In this document: piece after piece, positions 1 through 8,759 of the stretch
How positions within the stretch are numbered: the stretch's first letter is position 1
Layout of the letters: the number at the start of each line of letters is the position of its first letter
DNA from: B16-G9 sp964400655
GTDB taxonomy: Bacteria; Bacteroidota; Bacteroidia; Bacteroidales; F082
NCBI GenBank assembly: GCA_964400655.1
Contig: CAYNVN010000107.1
Location: 1 to 53,574, forward strand
Direction of reading: 5' to 3'
DNA length: 53,574 bases
Translations under genes and position numbers: made by a program
The notes under the pieces: generated by a model
Databases searched by the model: none
What the model saw: the letters and a program-made list of their open reading frames with translations, nothing else
What the model was told of the DNA's origin: nothing

Positions 1-327
1 CCAAAGATAATTTTGCCTGTAAACTTAGTTTGTATTACGGGTTTTAGTTTTACCACGTTCTTAGGTTTGTATTTGCTTATTACTTTTTGAACTATCTTCT
101 ACAGTAGAATATCCATAATTTCAGGCTGTTAACTTTAAACAACTTCATAAAACGGCGACAAAGCAAATTGCTGATATTGGAAAAGAATACCTGTTTTTAC
201 CGTTTACATGGTTTTTAGAATACTACCGTTTGAAATGATTATTTTTCAAGTTACGACAAATAAATAAGTTATTCTCCCTAAATTCGTTTTTTACACAGGC
301 TCTAACTCCTTATTACAGTTAGAGATA
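1..327. other. Intergenic region at window edge, no gene seen
   Basis: AT-rich sequence with stop codons in all frames and no convincing ORF. The only structure I see is a small hairpin next to the cytochrome stop codon, listed separately. The neighbouring gene to the left lies outside the window, so this may be its 3' or 5' flank. Confidence 0.5.
300..324 (-). terminator. Possible hairpin after the cytochrome gene
   Basis: CTCTAACT (300-307) pairs perfectly with AGTTAGAG (317-324) around a 9-base loop, four bases past the TGA stop of the minus-strand cytochrome gene. No clear U-tract follows on the minus strand, so it may be an imperfect terminator or an mRNA 3' stabilising stem. Confidence 0.3.
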
Positions 328-2604
328 TCAATCCATTCTGTTTAGCATATCTTTTGCCGACTGATCTTCCGGATGGAGTTCCACCCATCTTTTAAGCAGT
401 TTTGCAGCTTCCGGCGAGTTACCGTTTTTCATATAAAAACCGATTAGTGCCGACAGGTAGTCGCCGTTATCCGGCTGAAGTTGTACGGCTGTTTTAAAGG
501 CTTTTTCCGCTTGCGCTTTTTGTTGCAAATAATCGAGAACCAGCGCCAGGTTATAAAATACCCGCGGACGGCCGGGCATCAACTCCGATGCCTTTTTTAA
601 ATAAACGGCTGAAGCTTTGTAATCTTTCTTTTCGGCCATCAGCAAACCGAGGGAGTACCAGGTGTCGGGCAATTCGGGATTGGAAACGGTAACCTCTTTA
701 AGCAGCTTTTCGGCCTTGTCATTTTTACCCGTTCTGTTATAAAGCATGGCAAGATTTACCTTGGCGGGATAAAACAGGTTATCAATTCTTATCGCCTCTT
801 TGTAGTTTTCTTCAGCCTTTTTAAAATCGCCGAGGTTGGTGTAAAGATTACCGAGATTATGCCGGCTGGCGGCAAAGTCGGCACTGTAATTCATTACTTT
901 AACATACTCCTTGACGTTTTTGTCAAAAACCGTTTTGGTGGCCGTATCAAACATCTCCGGTGGTATCGCCGACAGGGCATAGGTAACATTAAGCCGTACC
1001 ATGCGTACCGAGTCGGTTAACAAAGGAGCAAGTGTGTTTAAATAACTCTTGCGGTCCAACAGGGGGTAAGTTTTAACCGCTTCTTTACGTATCATGGGGT
1101 TTTTATCGTGCAACATCTTTGTTAGCACATCAAACGATTTGCGGGTGGGGAAATTTCCTATATATTGGGTAGCTGCCGCCCGTATAATGGGAGGATTAAG
1201 TTTATCCAGGGCTATGCCGGCAAGACTGCCAACGGATGCGGTATCGTTTTTCAACGCTTTTGAGAAGGTTTCTCCAAATTGGGGTCTTCGTTTTAAACCA
1301 TACCATTTTTTTGTAAAACCGGCAGCCCATTGCGGTGATTTGTCGGTATGACACTGGCTGTTGCAGGCATTGGGGGTTCCCAGTTCGACGCTAAGATCGG
1401 GTCGCGGAATACGCATGGAGTGGTCGCGCCTGAAATCAACGCCCATATAATACTGCCCCGGCATATGGCAATTGATACATTTTGAACCTTCTCCTACTGC
1501 AACAATCTTCTTTCCGTTATCAAGTACCAGAGGTTTGCCTTCTTCTCCCGGATATTTATGAAAGTGATGTTTGTAGGTGTCGTAATCGGCTTTTACATGA
1601 CACTGCTGACAAAGCCTGTTGTCGCCGTTAAATTTTACTTTCAGGCTGTGTACGTCGTGGCAATCGGTACAGCGTACTTTGTTCATGTACATTTTGCTCT
1701 GGGTAAAGGAGGAGTAAACATAGTCTTCCTCTTTTATCTGTCCGTCAACATGATAGTAAGGCTCCACCGGCAGTTGCGGGTCCATTATATTGAAAATATC
1801 TTTGCGGGGATGGATAAAATCCTCGTATGAGCTGCGTCGTGCATGGCAATATGCACACTGTCCGATAAGCCGGTCGGATGAAATTTTGCCCGTTTGAACC
1901 ACAAGGCCTTTTCCGGGGTATTGTTTTTTTTCTTCTTCCGTAAAGGATGCCCATTTGAGATGTTCGGAGGCGGGGCCGTGACAGGCTTCGCAACTGACAT
2001 CAATTTCCGACCAGGTTGTGTGATACTCATGGGTTTCGGGATTGTAATTTTTACGGAGGTTGGTGGAGTGGCATTCGGCGCACATTCCGTTCCAGTTTTG
2101 CCCGTTGTTGGTCCAATAGAGCCAGTCGCCCGGTTTGATGATCTCGCCGTGATGTATGGAATCGGACATGTGATACCATGTTTTACGGTTATTGTCCCAG
2201 GTTATCTGAAGACATTGCAACCGCCCTTTTTCAAAAGGTACAAGATATTGTTGAAGCGGTTTATAACCGAATGTATAGGCTATCTGAAAGTCGCCCGGTT
2301 TTCCGCCGGGGCCTTTGGTGTGAACATAAAATTTACCATCTTTTTTATAAAGTTTACTGGTAAATCCGTTTCTTGTAAATTCGGCATTGTCAAAATTTCC
2401 CAGCACGGTTTCGTCAACGGCAGTATCCATGGCCATATCATGGTCGCTACCTTTATATAAATTATACTCTTTTTCATGACATTTTATACAACCTTCCCTG
2501 CCGGTAAAAGATGCCGTTGAAACATCAATGCTGTTTGTATTTGAGTTACAGCCGTAAAACAGGAGCAGTGCCCAGACGGCAGCAACAAATAATATGTTTT
2601 TCAT
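328..2604 (-). CDS. Multiheme c-type cytochrome lipoprotein with HEAT and TPR repeats
   Basis: 758 residues. A lipoprotein signal peptide ends at Cys19 (LLLFYGC), which places the protein in the periplasmic or outer-membrane lipid phase. Seven CXXCH heme sites are visible, starting near residues 39, 175, 205, 250, 312, 332 and 376. An eighth site at 414-419 (CNSQCH) has three spacer residues instead of two. This arrangement fits the cytochrome c554/c' multiheme family (electron transfer). Residues of about 470-570 look like HEAT-type helical repeats and about 590-750 form several TPRs, so the heme head is joined to a protein-interaction tail. The gene is monocistronic and divergent from the POT transporter. 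The redox partner is unknown. Assignment as a multiheme cytochrome is secure; the physiological reaction is not. Confidence 0.9.
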   Translation of the reverse strand: MKNILFVAAVWALLLFYGCNSNTNSIDVSTASFTGREGCIKCHEKEYNLYKGSDHDMAMDTAVDETVLGNFDNAEFTRNGFTSKLYKKDGKFYVHTKGPGGKPGDFQIAYTFGYKPLQQYLVPFEKGRLQCLQITWDNNRKTWYHMSDSIHHGEIIKPGDWLYWTNNGQNWNGMCAECHSTNLRKNYNPETHEYHTTWSEIDVSCEACHGPASEHLKWASFTEEEKKQYPGKGLVVQTGKISSDRLIGQCAYCHARRSSYEDFIHPRKDIFNIMDPQLPVEPYYHVDGQIKEEDYVYSSFTQSKMYMNKVRCTDCHDVHSLKVKFNGDNRLCQQCHVKADYDTYKHHFHKYPGEEGKPLVLDNGKKIVAVGEGSKCINCHMPGQYYMGVDFRRDHSMRIPRPDLSVELGTPNACNSQCHTDKSPQWAAGFTKKWYGLKRRPQFGETFSKALKNDTASVGSLAGIALDKLNPPIIRAAATQYIGNFPTRKSFDVLTKMLHDKNPMIRKEAVKTYPLLDRKSYLNTLAPLLTDSVRMVRLNVTYALSAIPPEMFDTATKTVFDKNVKEYVKVMNYSADFAASRHNLGNLYTNLGDFKKAEENYKEAIRIDNLFYPAKVNLAMLYNRTGKNDKAEKLLKEVTVSNPELPDTWYSLGLLMAEKKDYKASAVYLKKASELMPGRPRVFYNLALVLDYLQQKAQAEKAFKTAVQLQPDNGDYLSALIGFYMKNGNSPEAAKLLKRWVELHPEDQSAKDMLNRMD

Positions 2605-2633
2605 TAACTGAATCCCTTAGATTAGCGAATTGT

Positions 2634-2662
2634 CAAAGGTAAATTATTTCTTTGGCCGCAAA
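2634..2662 (-). promoter_or_regulatory. Bacteroidota-type promoter for the cytochrome gene
   Basis: On the minus strand TACCTTTG (2634-2641) fits the -7 consensus TAnnTTTG. A TTTG (2659-2662) lies 17 bases upstream as a -33 box, slightly closer than usual. Predicted transcription starts about 25 bases before the ATG. Confidence 0.5.
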
Positions 2663-2692
2663 TAAAAATCTGATAACTTATACTCATTCAAA

Positions 2693-2723
2693 TTTGGACA
2701 GCATGCTTTTTTGGTTATTTTTG
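2693..2723 (+). promoter_or_regulatory. Bacteroidota sigma-ABfr-type promoter for the POT transporter
   Basis: TTTG at 2693-2696 and TATTTTTG at 2716-2723 are separated by exactly 19 bases. This matches the Bacteroidota -33/-7 promoter (TTTG, TAnnTTTG) and is the best promoter match I found in the window. It predicts a leader of about 50 bases. Confidence 0.65.
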
Positions 2724-2781
2724 TTGGTTTCAAATAAAATGCTGAATTATCAAATTTCATTATTAATTAATATTTTAGAGT

Positions 2782-4449
2782 ATGTTTAAAGGACACCCTA
2801 AAGGATTGTACGTAGCATTTTTTGCCAACATGGGAGAGCGTTTCGGCTACTATACCATGCTGGCAATTTTTGTATTGTACCTTCAATCAAAATTTGGCTG
2901 GTCGGCCACCGAAGCCGGACATGTTTACGGAGGATTTTTATTTGGTATCTATTTTCTGCCTCTGTTGGGCGGTTACATTGCCGATAATGTACTTGGGTAC
3001 GGCAAAACCATTATCGTGGGAACGGTTATTATGTTTCTGGGATATTTTATGCTGGCGGTGCCCGGTACCGGAAAGTGGTTTATTTACGGTGCCCTTGCCG
3101 TAATTTCGCTGGGTACAGGCCTGTTTAAAGGAAACCTGCAGGCGCTGGTTGGTAATCTGTACGACGAAGCCAAATACAGTAAACTTCGCGATTCGGCTTT
3201 CAATATTTTTTACATGGGTATTAACATAGGTGCATTTTTTGCACCGAGTGCGGCCAAGGCCATGCGCAGCTGGGTAATGGGTATGGAAGGACTGGATTAT
3301 GACAAGGCAATTCCTTCGCTTGCCCACAGCTATCTGAACGGAACGCTTGAAAATACCGAAGAGCTTAGCCGTTTTGCCCATGAGCAACTGGGGTCAGCCT
3401 TTACAAACCTTACCGATTTTTCTCATATGTACATCGACGGACTGAGCAAAGCCTATAACTCGGGATTTGCCATTGCCGGATTAAGTATGATTTTATCGCT
3501 GGCCATCTTCATTGGGTTCAGAAAATATTACAAACATGCCGATGTTACCCATAAACAAAAGAAAGCACAACAATCGCACGATGTTCCCGAGCTGTCGCCA
3601 AAGCAAACAAAAGATCGTTTAATGGCACTGGGACTGGTATTTCTTGTGGTTATCTTTTTCTGGATGGCATTCCATCAAAACGGATTTACCCTTACCATAT
3701 TTGCCCGCGATTACACGGTTGGAGCGGTAAATAAAGCCACAGCCATTGTGTTTAACCTGTCAACGTTCCTGCCCATCCTTCTTTCCATTTTGGGAATAGC
3801 GCTGGCCGTTGGAAAAGGAAACAGTTCAAAAGTAAGGCTTACGGGTGCTGCCATTGTTGTTGTGTCGGCCATTGCAGGCTATTACGCCATTGCACAGCTA
3901 CAACCCGACGGAAACCCGATTTCGCCCGAAACTTTTCAGCAGTTCAACCCCATATTTATTGTGTTCTTAACCCCGGTAATTGTAGGTTTCTTCTCTTATC
4001 TGCGTAAGCGCGGCAAGGAGCCTTCATCACCCAAAAAGATTGGTATCGGAATGTTAATTACTGCCCTTGGCTTTGGAATAATGGTTTTGGCTTCAAGAGG
4101 ATTGATCAGTCCGCACGACCTGGCAGAGCAGGGAGGCGTATCGGATACATTGCGTTCGCCTTTTTGGCTGATTGGAACCTATTTTACACTCACCATTGCC
4201 GAGTTGTTTTTAAGCCCCATTGGTATATCATTTGTATCGCAGGTGGCCCCGCCGCAATACAAAGGTCTTGCACAGGGTGGATGGCTTGGCGCTACAGCCA
4301 TTGGTAACCTTGCCGCCGGACTTATCGGCCCCTTCTGGGATAAATGGGAACTGTGGCAGTTTTTCGGGTTGCTTGTTGTGTTAACCCTGCTGTCGGCATT
4401 CTTTATTTTCTCCATTTTGAAACTGCTTGAAAGAGCTACCAACTCATAA
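2782..4449 (+). CDS. POT (proton-dependent oligopeptide) family transporter
   Basis: 555 residues with about 12-14 hydrophobic segments, in the normal size range for the PTR2/POT branch of the MFS. POT proteins import di- and tripeptides with protons across the inner membrane. The first helix holds the GERFGYY signature. The usual ExxERFxYY proton-coupling motif here reads NMGERFGYY, so its first Glu is Asn. The second family signature appears as FYMGINIGAFFAP around residue 145-160. A long insertion between helices (about residues 165-215) is unlike the short E. coli transporters. The gene has its own promoter and is followed by a strong hairpin terminator, so it is probably transcribed alone. 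Substrate cannot be read from the sequence; peptides are the family default. Confidence 0.9.
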   Translation: MFKGHPKGLYVAFFANMGERFGYYTMLAIFVLYLQSKFGWSATEAGHVYGGFLFGIYFLPLLGGYIADNVLGYGKTIIVGTVIMFLGYFMLAVPGTGKWFIYGALAVISLGTGLFKGNLQALVGNLYDEAKYSKLRDSAFNIFYMGINIGAFFAPSAAKAMRSWVMGMEGLDYDKAIPSLAHSYLNGTLENTEELSRFAHEQLGSAFTNLTDFSHMYIDGLSKAYNSGFAIAGLSMILSLAIFIGFRKYYKHADVTHKQKKAQQSHDVPELSPKQTKDRLMALGLVFLVVIFFWMAFHQNGFTLTIFARDYTVGAVNKATAIVFNLSTFLPILLSILGIALAVGKGNSSKVRLTGAAIVVVSAIAGYYAIAQLQPDGNPISPETFQQFNPIFIVFLTPVIVGFFSYLRKRGKEPSSPKKIGIGMLITALGFGIMVLASRGLISPHDLAEQGGVSDTLRSPFWLIGTYFTLTIAELFLSPIGISFVSQVAPPQYKGLAQGGWLGATAIGNLAAGLIGPFWDKWELWQFFGLLVVLTLLSAFFIFSILKLLERATNS

Positions 4450-4453
4450 AAAG

Positions 4454-4487
4454 AAAAAAAAGCAGGATTTTTAATCCTGCTTTTTTT
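4454..4487 (+). terminator. Rho-independent terminator after the POT gene
   Basis: AGCAGGATT (4461-4469), loop TTT, AATCCTGCT (4473-4481), flanked by seven A's and followed by a run of T's. It is a textbook intrinsic terminator 5 bases past the stop codon. The A/T flanks make it potentially bidirectional. Confidence 0.9.
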
Positions 4488-4509
4488 ATCAACCTGATTT
4501 TTGTGTTAA

Positions 4510-5472
4510 ATGAAAGAGGCTTTTTTACCGGGAGAACATTCGCGAAGGTTTAATTCCTATTCCGAATATTTTAAACGCACCTTTGGACAACGGGTTCAGA
4601 AAATAAGTGTGGATGCAGGGTTTACCTGTCCGAACCGCGACGGAACACTTGCAAGGGGCGGTTGTACCTATTGCAATAACAAAGCATTTAACCCCTCCTA
4701 TTGCAATCCTTCAAAACCGGTTGATCAACAGGTGCGTGAAGGAATGGAGTTTCACAAGGTAAGATACCGCCGGGCTAAAAATTATCTGGTATATTTTCAG
4801 CCTTACTCCAACACCTATGCTCCTTTGAGTCGTCTGAAAGAGTTGTATGAAGCAGCCCTTTCGGCTGAAGGGGTTGTGGGGCTTGTTATCGGTACACGGC
4901 CCGATTGTGTTGACCGCGCGAAGCTCCGGTATCTATCTGAACTGGCAAAGGAGTATTACATTATTGTAGAGTATGGCGTTGAAACCATTTATGATAAAAC
5001 CCTGAACAGGATTAACCGGCAACATAGTTATGCACAATCGAAAGAGGCAATCGAATTAACAGCTTCGTACGGATTGCCCGTGGGAGCACATTTTATTTTC
5101 GGATTGCCCGGCGAAAGCCGTGATATGATGCTCAATTCGGTTAATGAAGTCTCTTCGTTGCCGTTAACCACCATAAAGTTCCATCAGCTGCAAATTGTAC
5201 AGGGTACCACCATGGCGGTTGATTTTAAAAAACATCCCGAAGATTACGACCTTTTTTCTTTTGAAGATTATGTAGATTTTATTATCCGTTACGTTGAGCG
5301 GTTAAATCCGGAGTTTATTGTAGAACGTTTTGCCGGCGAAGTTCCGCCACGGTATCTTGCAGGGCCCGGCTGGGGATTGATACGAAACGACCGGATAAAC
5401 ATAACCATCGAAAAAGAGATGGAACAACGTAATACATGGCAAGGCAAATTTTACACTCCTAATCGGGATTAA
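4510..5472 (+). CDS. TIGR01212-type radical SAM protein (YhcC-like)
   Basis: 320 residues, typical for the YhcC/TIGR01212 family. Cys40, Cys52 and Cys55 form a CX11CX2C cluster motif, a spacing characteristic of this family rather than the usual CX3CX2C; these cysteines should bind the [4Fe-4S] cluster that cleaves S-adenosylmethionine. The family-typical SVDAGFTCPNRDG stretch surrounds the first cysteine, and a GAHFIFGLPGE segment lies near residue 195. The protein is cytoplasmic. The reaction is not established for the family; a nucleic-acid or tRNA-modifying role has been suggested because of Elp3-like features. It follows the POT terminator, so it is probably transcribed separately. Its 3' neighbour is convergent. 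Confidence 0.88.
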   Translation: MKEAFLPGEHSRRFNSYSEYFKRTFGQRVQKISVDAGFTCPNRDGTLARGGCTYCNNKAFNPSYCNPSKPVDQQVREGMEFHKVRYRRAKNYLVYFQPYSNTYAPLSRLKELYEAALSAEGVVGLVIGTRPDCVDRAKLRYLSELAKEYYIIVEYGVETIYDKTLNRINRQHSYAQSKEAIELTASYGLPVGAHFIFGLPGESRDMMLNSVNEVSSLPLTTIKFHQLQIVQGTTMAVDFKKHPEDYDLFSFEDYVDFIIRYVERLNPEFIVERFAGEVPPRYLAGPGWGLIRNDRINITIEKEMEQRNTWQGKFYTPNRD

Positions 5473-5603
5473 CAGGAAATGTTAAAAAATAAAACAACAA
5501 TAAATTTCAATTTCGGAATGCTGTCTGGTGATAACATCTCAGATTTTATAATTTCTACACAGGTTTTGATTTATCAATTACCGTGATTTGTGATTTTAAT
5601 GTA

Positions 5604-6347
5604 CTACAAACCCCACTTGTTGGGCTGAAATTGTGATTCTATGAGGTTTTCTTTGTTGTCGGGCAATGCCGGAAAAAAGTCGATACCGGTAATGGATTCC
5701 AGTGCATTTACCGGAATTACATATCGTCGGAAATCATCTGAGGCACCAAGTTGTGGAATAAGCAGGGCAATGGAATGGTATTTTTTTCCTTCCCTGCGTA
5801 ATAGCGCTTTATAAAAATATCCGGGAATGGTAACTTTGTTTTTACCAATCGCTCCGAGGTTATTAATAAATACAGGTCCGGTAACCACGTAAATCGTATC
5901 AAATTCAACAGCCAATGCACGAACCCACTCTTCAAGTTTTTTCCATACTTCGCGATTGAATCCGGGCAGTTGCGGGCTGATATTCGACATTAAAAACGAC
6001 TCTCTGTTGGTTTCGTCACTCATATTGTTATCGGCAGCCGGGCAAAGGTGTCCAAGATCGAAACCACTGGCACGGTAATCGTTTTTATTGGCACTTTTCG
6101 TAACAACTTTGTTGTCGGATTTAAAGCAATTGCATCTTTTTCGTTTCATGGTTGCCTCGCTGCTGTCAAGTTCATAAGCTACCCAGTCGGCCTGTTCGTG
6201 TGTTTCATTATATGAAAGGGTAAATTGAGTGTATGAAACGATTTGATGTCCGTCAACCGTATCGGGAAGAAAGTTAAAATGCTGGGCACTTACCGAAACG
6301 GAAAGCAGTGAAAAGAGGCAGAGAAGCAGAAAGTTTAAGTATTTCAT
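5604..6347 (-). CDS. Secreted DNA/RNA non-specific endonuclease (NUC1/EndA family)
   Basis: 247 residues with a signal peptide of about 21 residues ending in VSA. The beta-beta-alpha-metal nuclease core is visible: DLGH at 97-100 with His100 as the expected general base, followed by LCPAAD, then Asn131 in GFNREVW as the expected magnesium ligand. The usual DRGH reads DLGH here. Family members cut DNA and RNA in the periplasm or outside the cell, commonly for nutrient scavenging. The start codon overlaps the stop of the upstream glycosyltransferase (ATGA), so translation is coupled. It is the last gene of the glyS-DUF3298-GT2-nuclease run. Confidence 0.87.
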   Translation of the reverse strand: MKYLNFLLLCLFSLLSVSVSAQHFNFLPDTVDGHQIVSYTQFTLSYNETHEQADWVAYELDSSEATMKRKRCNCFKSDNKVVTKSANKNDYRASGFDLGHLCPAADNNMSDETNRESFLMSNISPQLPGFNREVWKKLEEWVRALAVEFDTIYVVTGPVFINNLGAIGKNKVTIPGYFYKALLRREGKKYHSIALLIPQLGASDDFRRYVIPVNALESITGIDFFPALPDNKENLIESQFQPNKWGL

Positions 6348-7582
6348 AAATTATTGAGTTTTTTTGCTTTTACATACGATTCGGCCAAAAACCAGGTGGT
6401 AATCCATCCGGTGAAGGCAATAATAAGTCCGAGAATAATGCTGCCCAAAACATATTGCCAGATACCCAGCCCCAGCTGTTCCATTACCTGATAAAAATCA
6501 CCTTGTGAAATATGTTGCCGCAGCAGTTCTATCGAATCCTTATTAAGCAGGTCGTTGCCGGTGTGTAAAAACACACCTCCTGTGCGGTAGCTGAAATATA
6601 CGATAAAGGGGATCATGGGAGGTATGCTGATATTAGAGGCAACCAGCACCACCACTTTGTTGAGTTTTAACAAATGGGCAAAAAATGCAGCCAGTAACAT
6701 CTGAAATCCCCAAACGGGCAAAATTCCCATAAATAATCCGAACCCTACCGCCGATGCCGTTTTTGCAGGTGTTTCGTTATTGATACTCACCTGTTCTTTA
6801 ATAACTTTTGAAAGTTTGTTACGGGTGAAGTATCGATACAGGTCACGGGGCCATATCCACAATAGTAAAATAAGTACCAGAAAAGTGTTGAGCACACTGA
6901 TGCGGCTAAAATCGCGTAACGGCCTGAAATGCGACACCCGTTCATTTTCGGGCGGGTAATAAACTTTAACGGGAATCCATGTTACGGGGATATCCTTCCA
7001 TGCAAGCCTGACAAGAATTTCGACCTCAAATTCATATTTTGACGAGAAAAACTTCATGTTTTTTACAGGTGCAAGCGGGTACAAACGAAACCCCGACTGG
7101 GTATCGGGTAAGGAAATACCCGTTTCAAGTTTAAACCAAAAATTGGAGAAGTTATTGGCAAAAGTGTTTTTTGCAGGCATTCCGTCGGCACGGATGTTAC
7201 GCGCACCCACAATTACCGCTCCCGGATTGTTTTCAAGGGCTTTAACAAAAGCGGGAATGTCGGAGGCAAAATGCTGTCCGTCCGAATCCATGGTTAAAGC
7301 ATAATCAAAGCCTTCGGAAGCAGCTTTTCTAAGCCCTTCCCGCAAGGCCGATCCCTTTCCCCTGTTGGTTTCAAAATTGATAACCGTTATGCGTGGAAAA
7401 GTTTTTAAGATTTCGCCGGTGTTGTCCGTTGAACCGTCATTAACCACAATAAGGTTTTCGGAATAGCCCAGCACATCGTTAATAACGGCCTCAAGGGTGT
7501 TGCCGTTGTTAAAAGTGGGCATTACCACACATATCTTTAATGCAGATAGTTTTTGTTGCACATTGTGGTTAGGCCCTTTCAT
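6344..7582 (-). CDS. GT2 family glycosyltransferase fused to DUF2062
   Basis: 412 residues. Residues 15-230 form a GT-A glycosyltransferase of family 2, resembling dolichyl-phosphate-mannose synthase: VVMPTFNNGNT near 20, VVNDGSTDNT at 47-55, and the metal/nucleotide-binding DSDGQH at 99-104. Residues of about 230-250 are a hydrophobic segment. Residues of about 270-405 are a DUF2062 membrane domain with several helices (FGLFMGILPVWGFQ). The likely role is transfer of a sugar to a membrane lipid carrier, or synthesis of an envelope glycan; acceptor unknown. GT2-DUF2062 fusions are recurrent in Bacteroidota. The gene lies 7 bases after the DUF3298 gene and overlaps the nuclease gene by 4 bases. 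Confidence 0.87.
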   Translation of the reverse strand: MKGPNHNVQQKLSALKICVVMPTFNNGNTLEAVINDVLGYSENLIVVNDGSTDNTGEILKTFPRITVINFETNRGKGSALREGLRKAASEGFDYALTMDSDGQHFASDIPAFVKALENNPGAVIVGARNIRADGMPAKNTFANNFSNFWFKLETGISLPDTQSGFRLYPLAPVKNMKFFSSKYEFEVEILVRLAWKDIPVTWIPVKVYYPPENERVSHFRPLRDFSRISVLNTFLVLILLLWIWPRDLYRYFTRNKLSKVIKEQVSINNETPAKTASAVGFGLFMGILPVWGFQMLLAAFFAHLLKLNKVVVLVASNISIPPMIPFIVYFSYRTGGVFLHTGNDLLNKDSIELLRQHISQGDFYQVMEQLGLGIWQYVLGSIILGLIIAFTGWITTWFLAESYVKAKKLNNL

Positions 7583-7589
7583 AAAAAAA

Positions 7590-8729
7590 TTAGTCCTGCT
7601 TTTGCCGGCTTAACCTGTAAACAGGCGTTCCCGGCTTGATAATATCTTTTATTTCGGTAAAGTTAAGGAAAACTTCAGGTAATCCGTAAGCATAGGGTGC
7701 AATTTCGTAAGCGGCATATTTAAAACCGATGCCGTTACCTGTTATGTAAATGTTCCGGTTTGGTTTTATCTCATCCACAAAAAACCCTACCTGTTTTAAG
7801 GTAGCCTCGTTTTTTGTTTTGTATTTAGCAACCATCTTTTGTGTGAGAAGGGATGTAAGTAAACTGTCGGAACTGTCGATAAAAATATCGCTGTAGGTCA
7901 ATACTTTACCGTTGTTAAGATTGATAATATCGTATGAAATATTGGTCATTCCGTGTGCTCCGCCCGTATAAGCATATTTTTGATATTCCAAACAAATCAT
8001 GTAATCGGAATTATACAAAACCGACATGCTGTTTGATGAGCTCCAGTTAAAGGAGGCTCCTGAAGTTTCGTCGTATAAATCGAGGTTACTGTTTTTGTAT
8101 TTGTTGTAATATTCCTTTTCAAAACCGGTTATCATCTTTTCGGGAGATGTTTGCAAGAATTTGTCGCCGAAGAAACTTGTATTGATGATATGTTTTACCG
8201 AATCGAGGATGTTTGGCTGCAGGAAATTATTTTTAGGATAAACCAGTGTTAATTCGAGCGTGGCAACGGGTCCGTTTTTTTTATTTTCGATCAGTTTTTC
8301 TTCGGAACTTAAATAAAACACGTCAAAGGGCAGGCTTCCGGCCGGGTAATACTCTTTCAATAACACATCCATGTACTCATTGTCTTCGTCCGGGATTCTC
8401 CACCGGCCTTTAAACGAGTCACCGCCCCATATCCCTTTAAACGAATAATCATCCGCGCCGTACTCTTTTAAGTAGAGGCTGTCGTTTTTTAATAAACGTC
8501 CCTCCATTTCAAGCATCTTACCATAAAAAGTGGTGGCATTGTTTTCTTTAAACCGGTACTGGTAATTCCCTTCAAATTTGTCGAAAAGACGAATAAAGTT
8601 GGCTTTTACCTCAATATCATCACCAATATTTCCCTCCATCCTGTGGTAGGATTTATTGTTTGCTTTTTGTGCCCATACCCCAAAGGTTGACAAAATTAAT
8701 ACGAGAAGGAAATACGATTTGATATTCAT
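7590..8729 (-). CDS. DUF3298 (RsiV-like) secreted protein
   Basis: 379 residues with a cleavable signal peptide (about residues 1-20, ending GVWAQ). The C-terminal half (about 170-360) fits the DUF4163/DUF3298 arrangement found in RsiV and PdaC: a central segment with YTGGAHGM near 245-255, then NLNNGKVLTYSDIF. The N-terminal part (25-150) is beta-rich with no family I recognise. RsiV-type domains bind lysozyme and PdaC acts on peptidoglycan, but the second role needs a catalytic domain that I do not see, so a cell-wall-binding role is only an inference. It lies 30 bases downstream of glyS and 7 bases upstream of the GT2 gene, consistent with one transcript. Confidence 0.75.
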   Translation of the reverse strand: MNIKSYFLLVLILSTFGVWAQKANNKSYHRMEGNIGDDIEVKANFIRLFDKFEGNYQYRFKENNATTFYGKMLEMEGRLLKNDSLYLKEYGADDYSFKGIWGGDSFKGRWRIPDEDNEYMDVLLKEYYPAGSLPFDVFYLSSEEKLIENKKNGPVATLELTLVYPKNNFLQPNILDSVKHIINTSFFGDKFLQTSPEKMITGFEKEYYNKYKNSNLDLYDETSGASFNWSSSNSMSVLYNSDYMICLEYQKYAYTGGAHGMTNISYDIINLNNGKVLTYSDIFIDSSDSLLTSLLTQKMVAKYKTKNEATLKQVGFFVDEIKPNRNIYITGNGIGFKYAAYEIAPYAYGLPEVFLNFTEIKDIIKPGTPVYRLSRQKQD

Positions 8730-8759
8730 TGCTTTATGTAACCTGTTTATTTTTCTTTT

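Noticed and set aside
1894..2460. Plus-strand ORF of 188 residues inside the cytochrome gene
   Set aside because: Antisense to a gene with eight heme motifs; its translation shows no family features.
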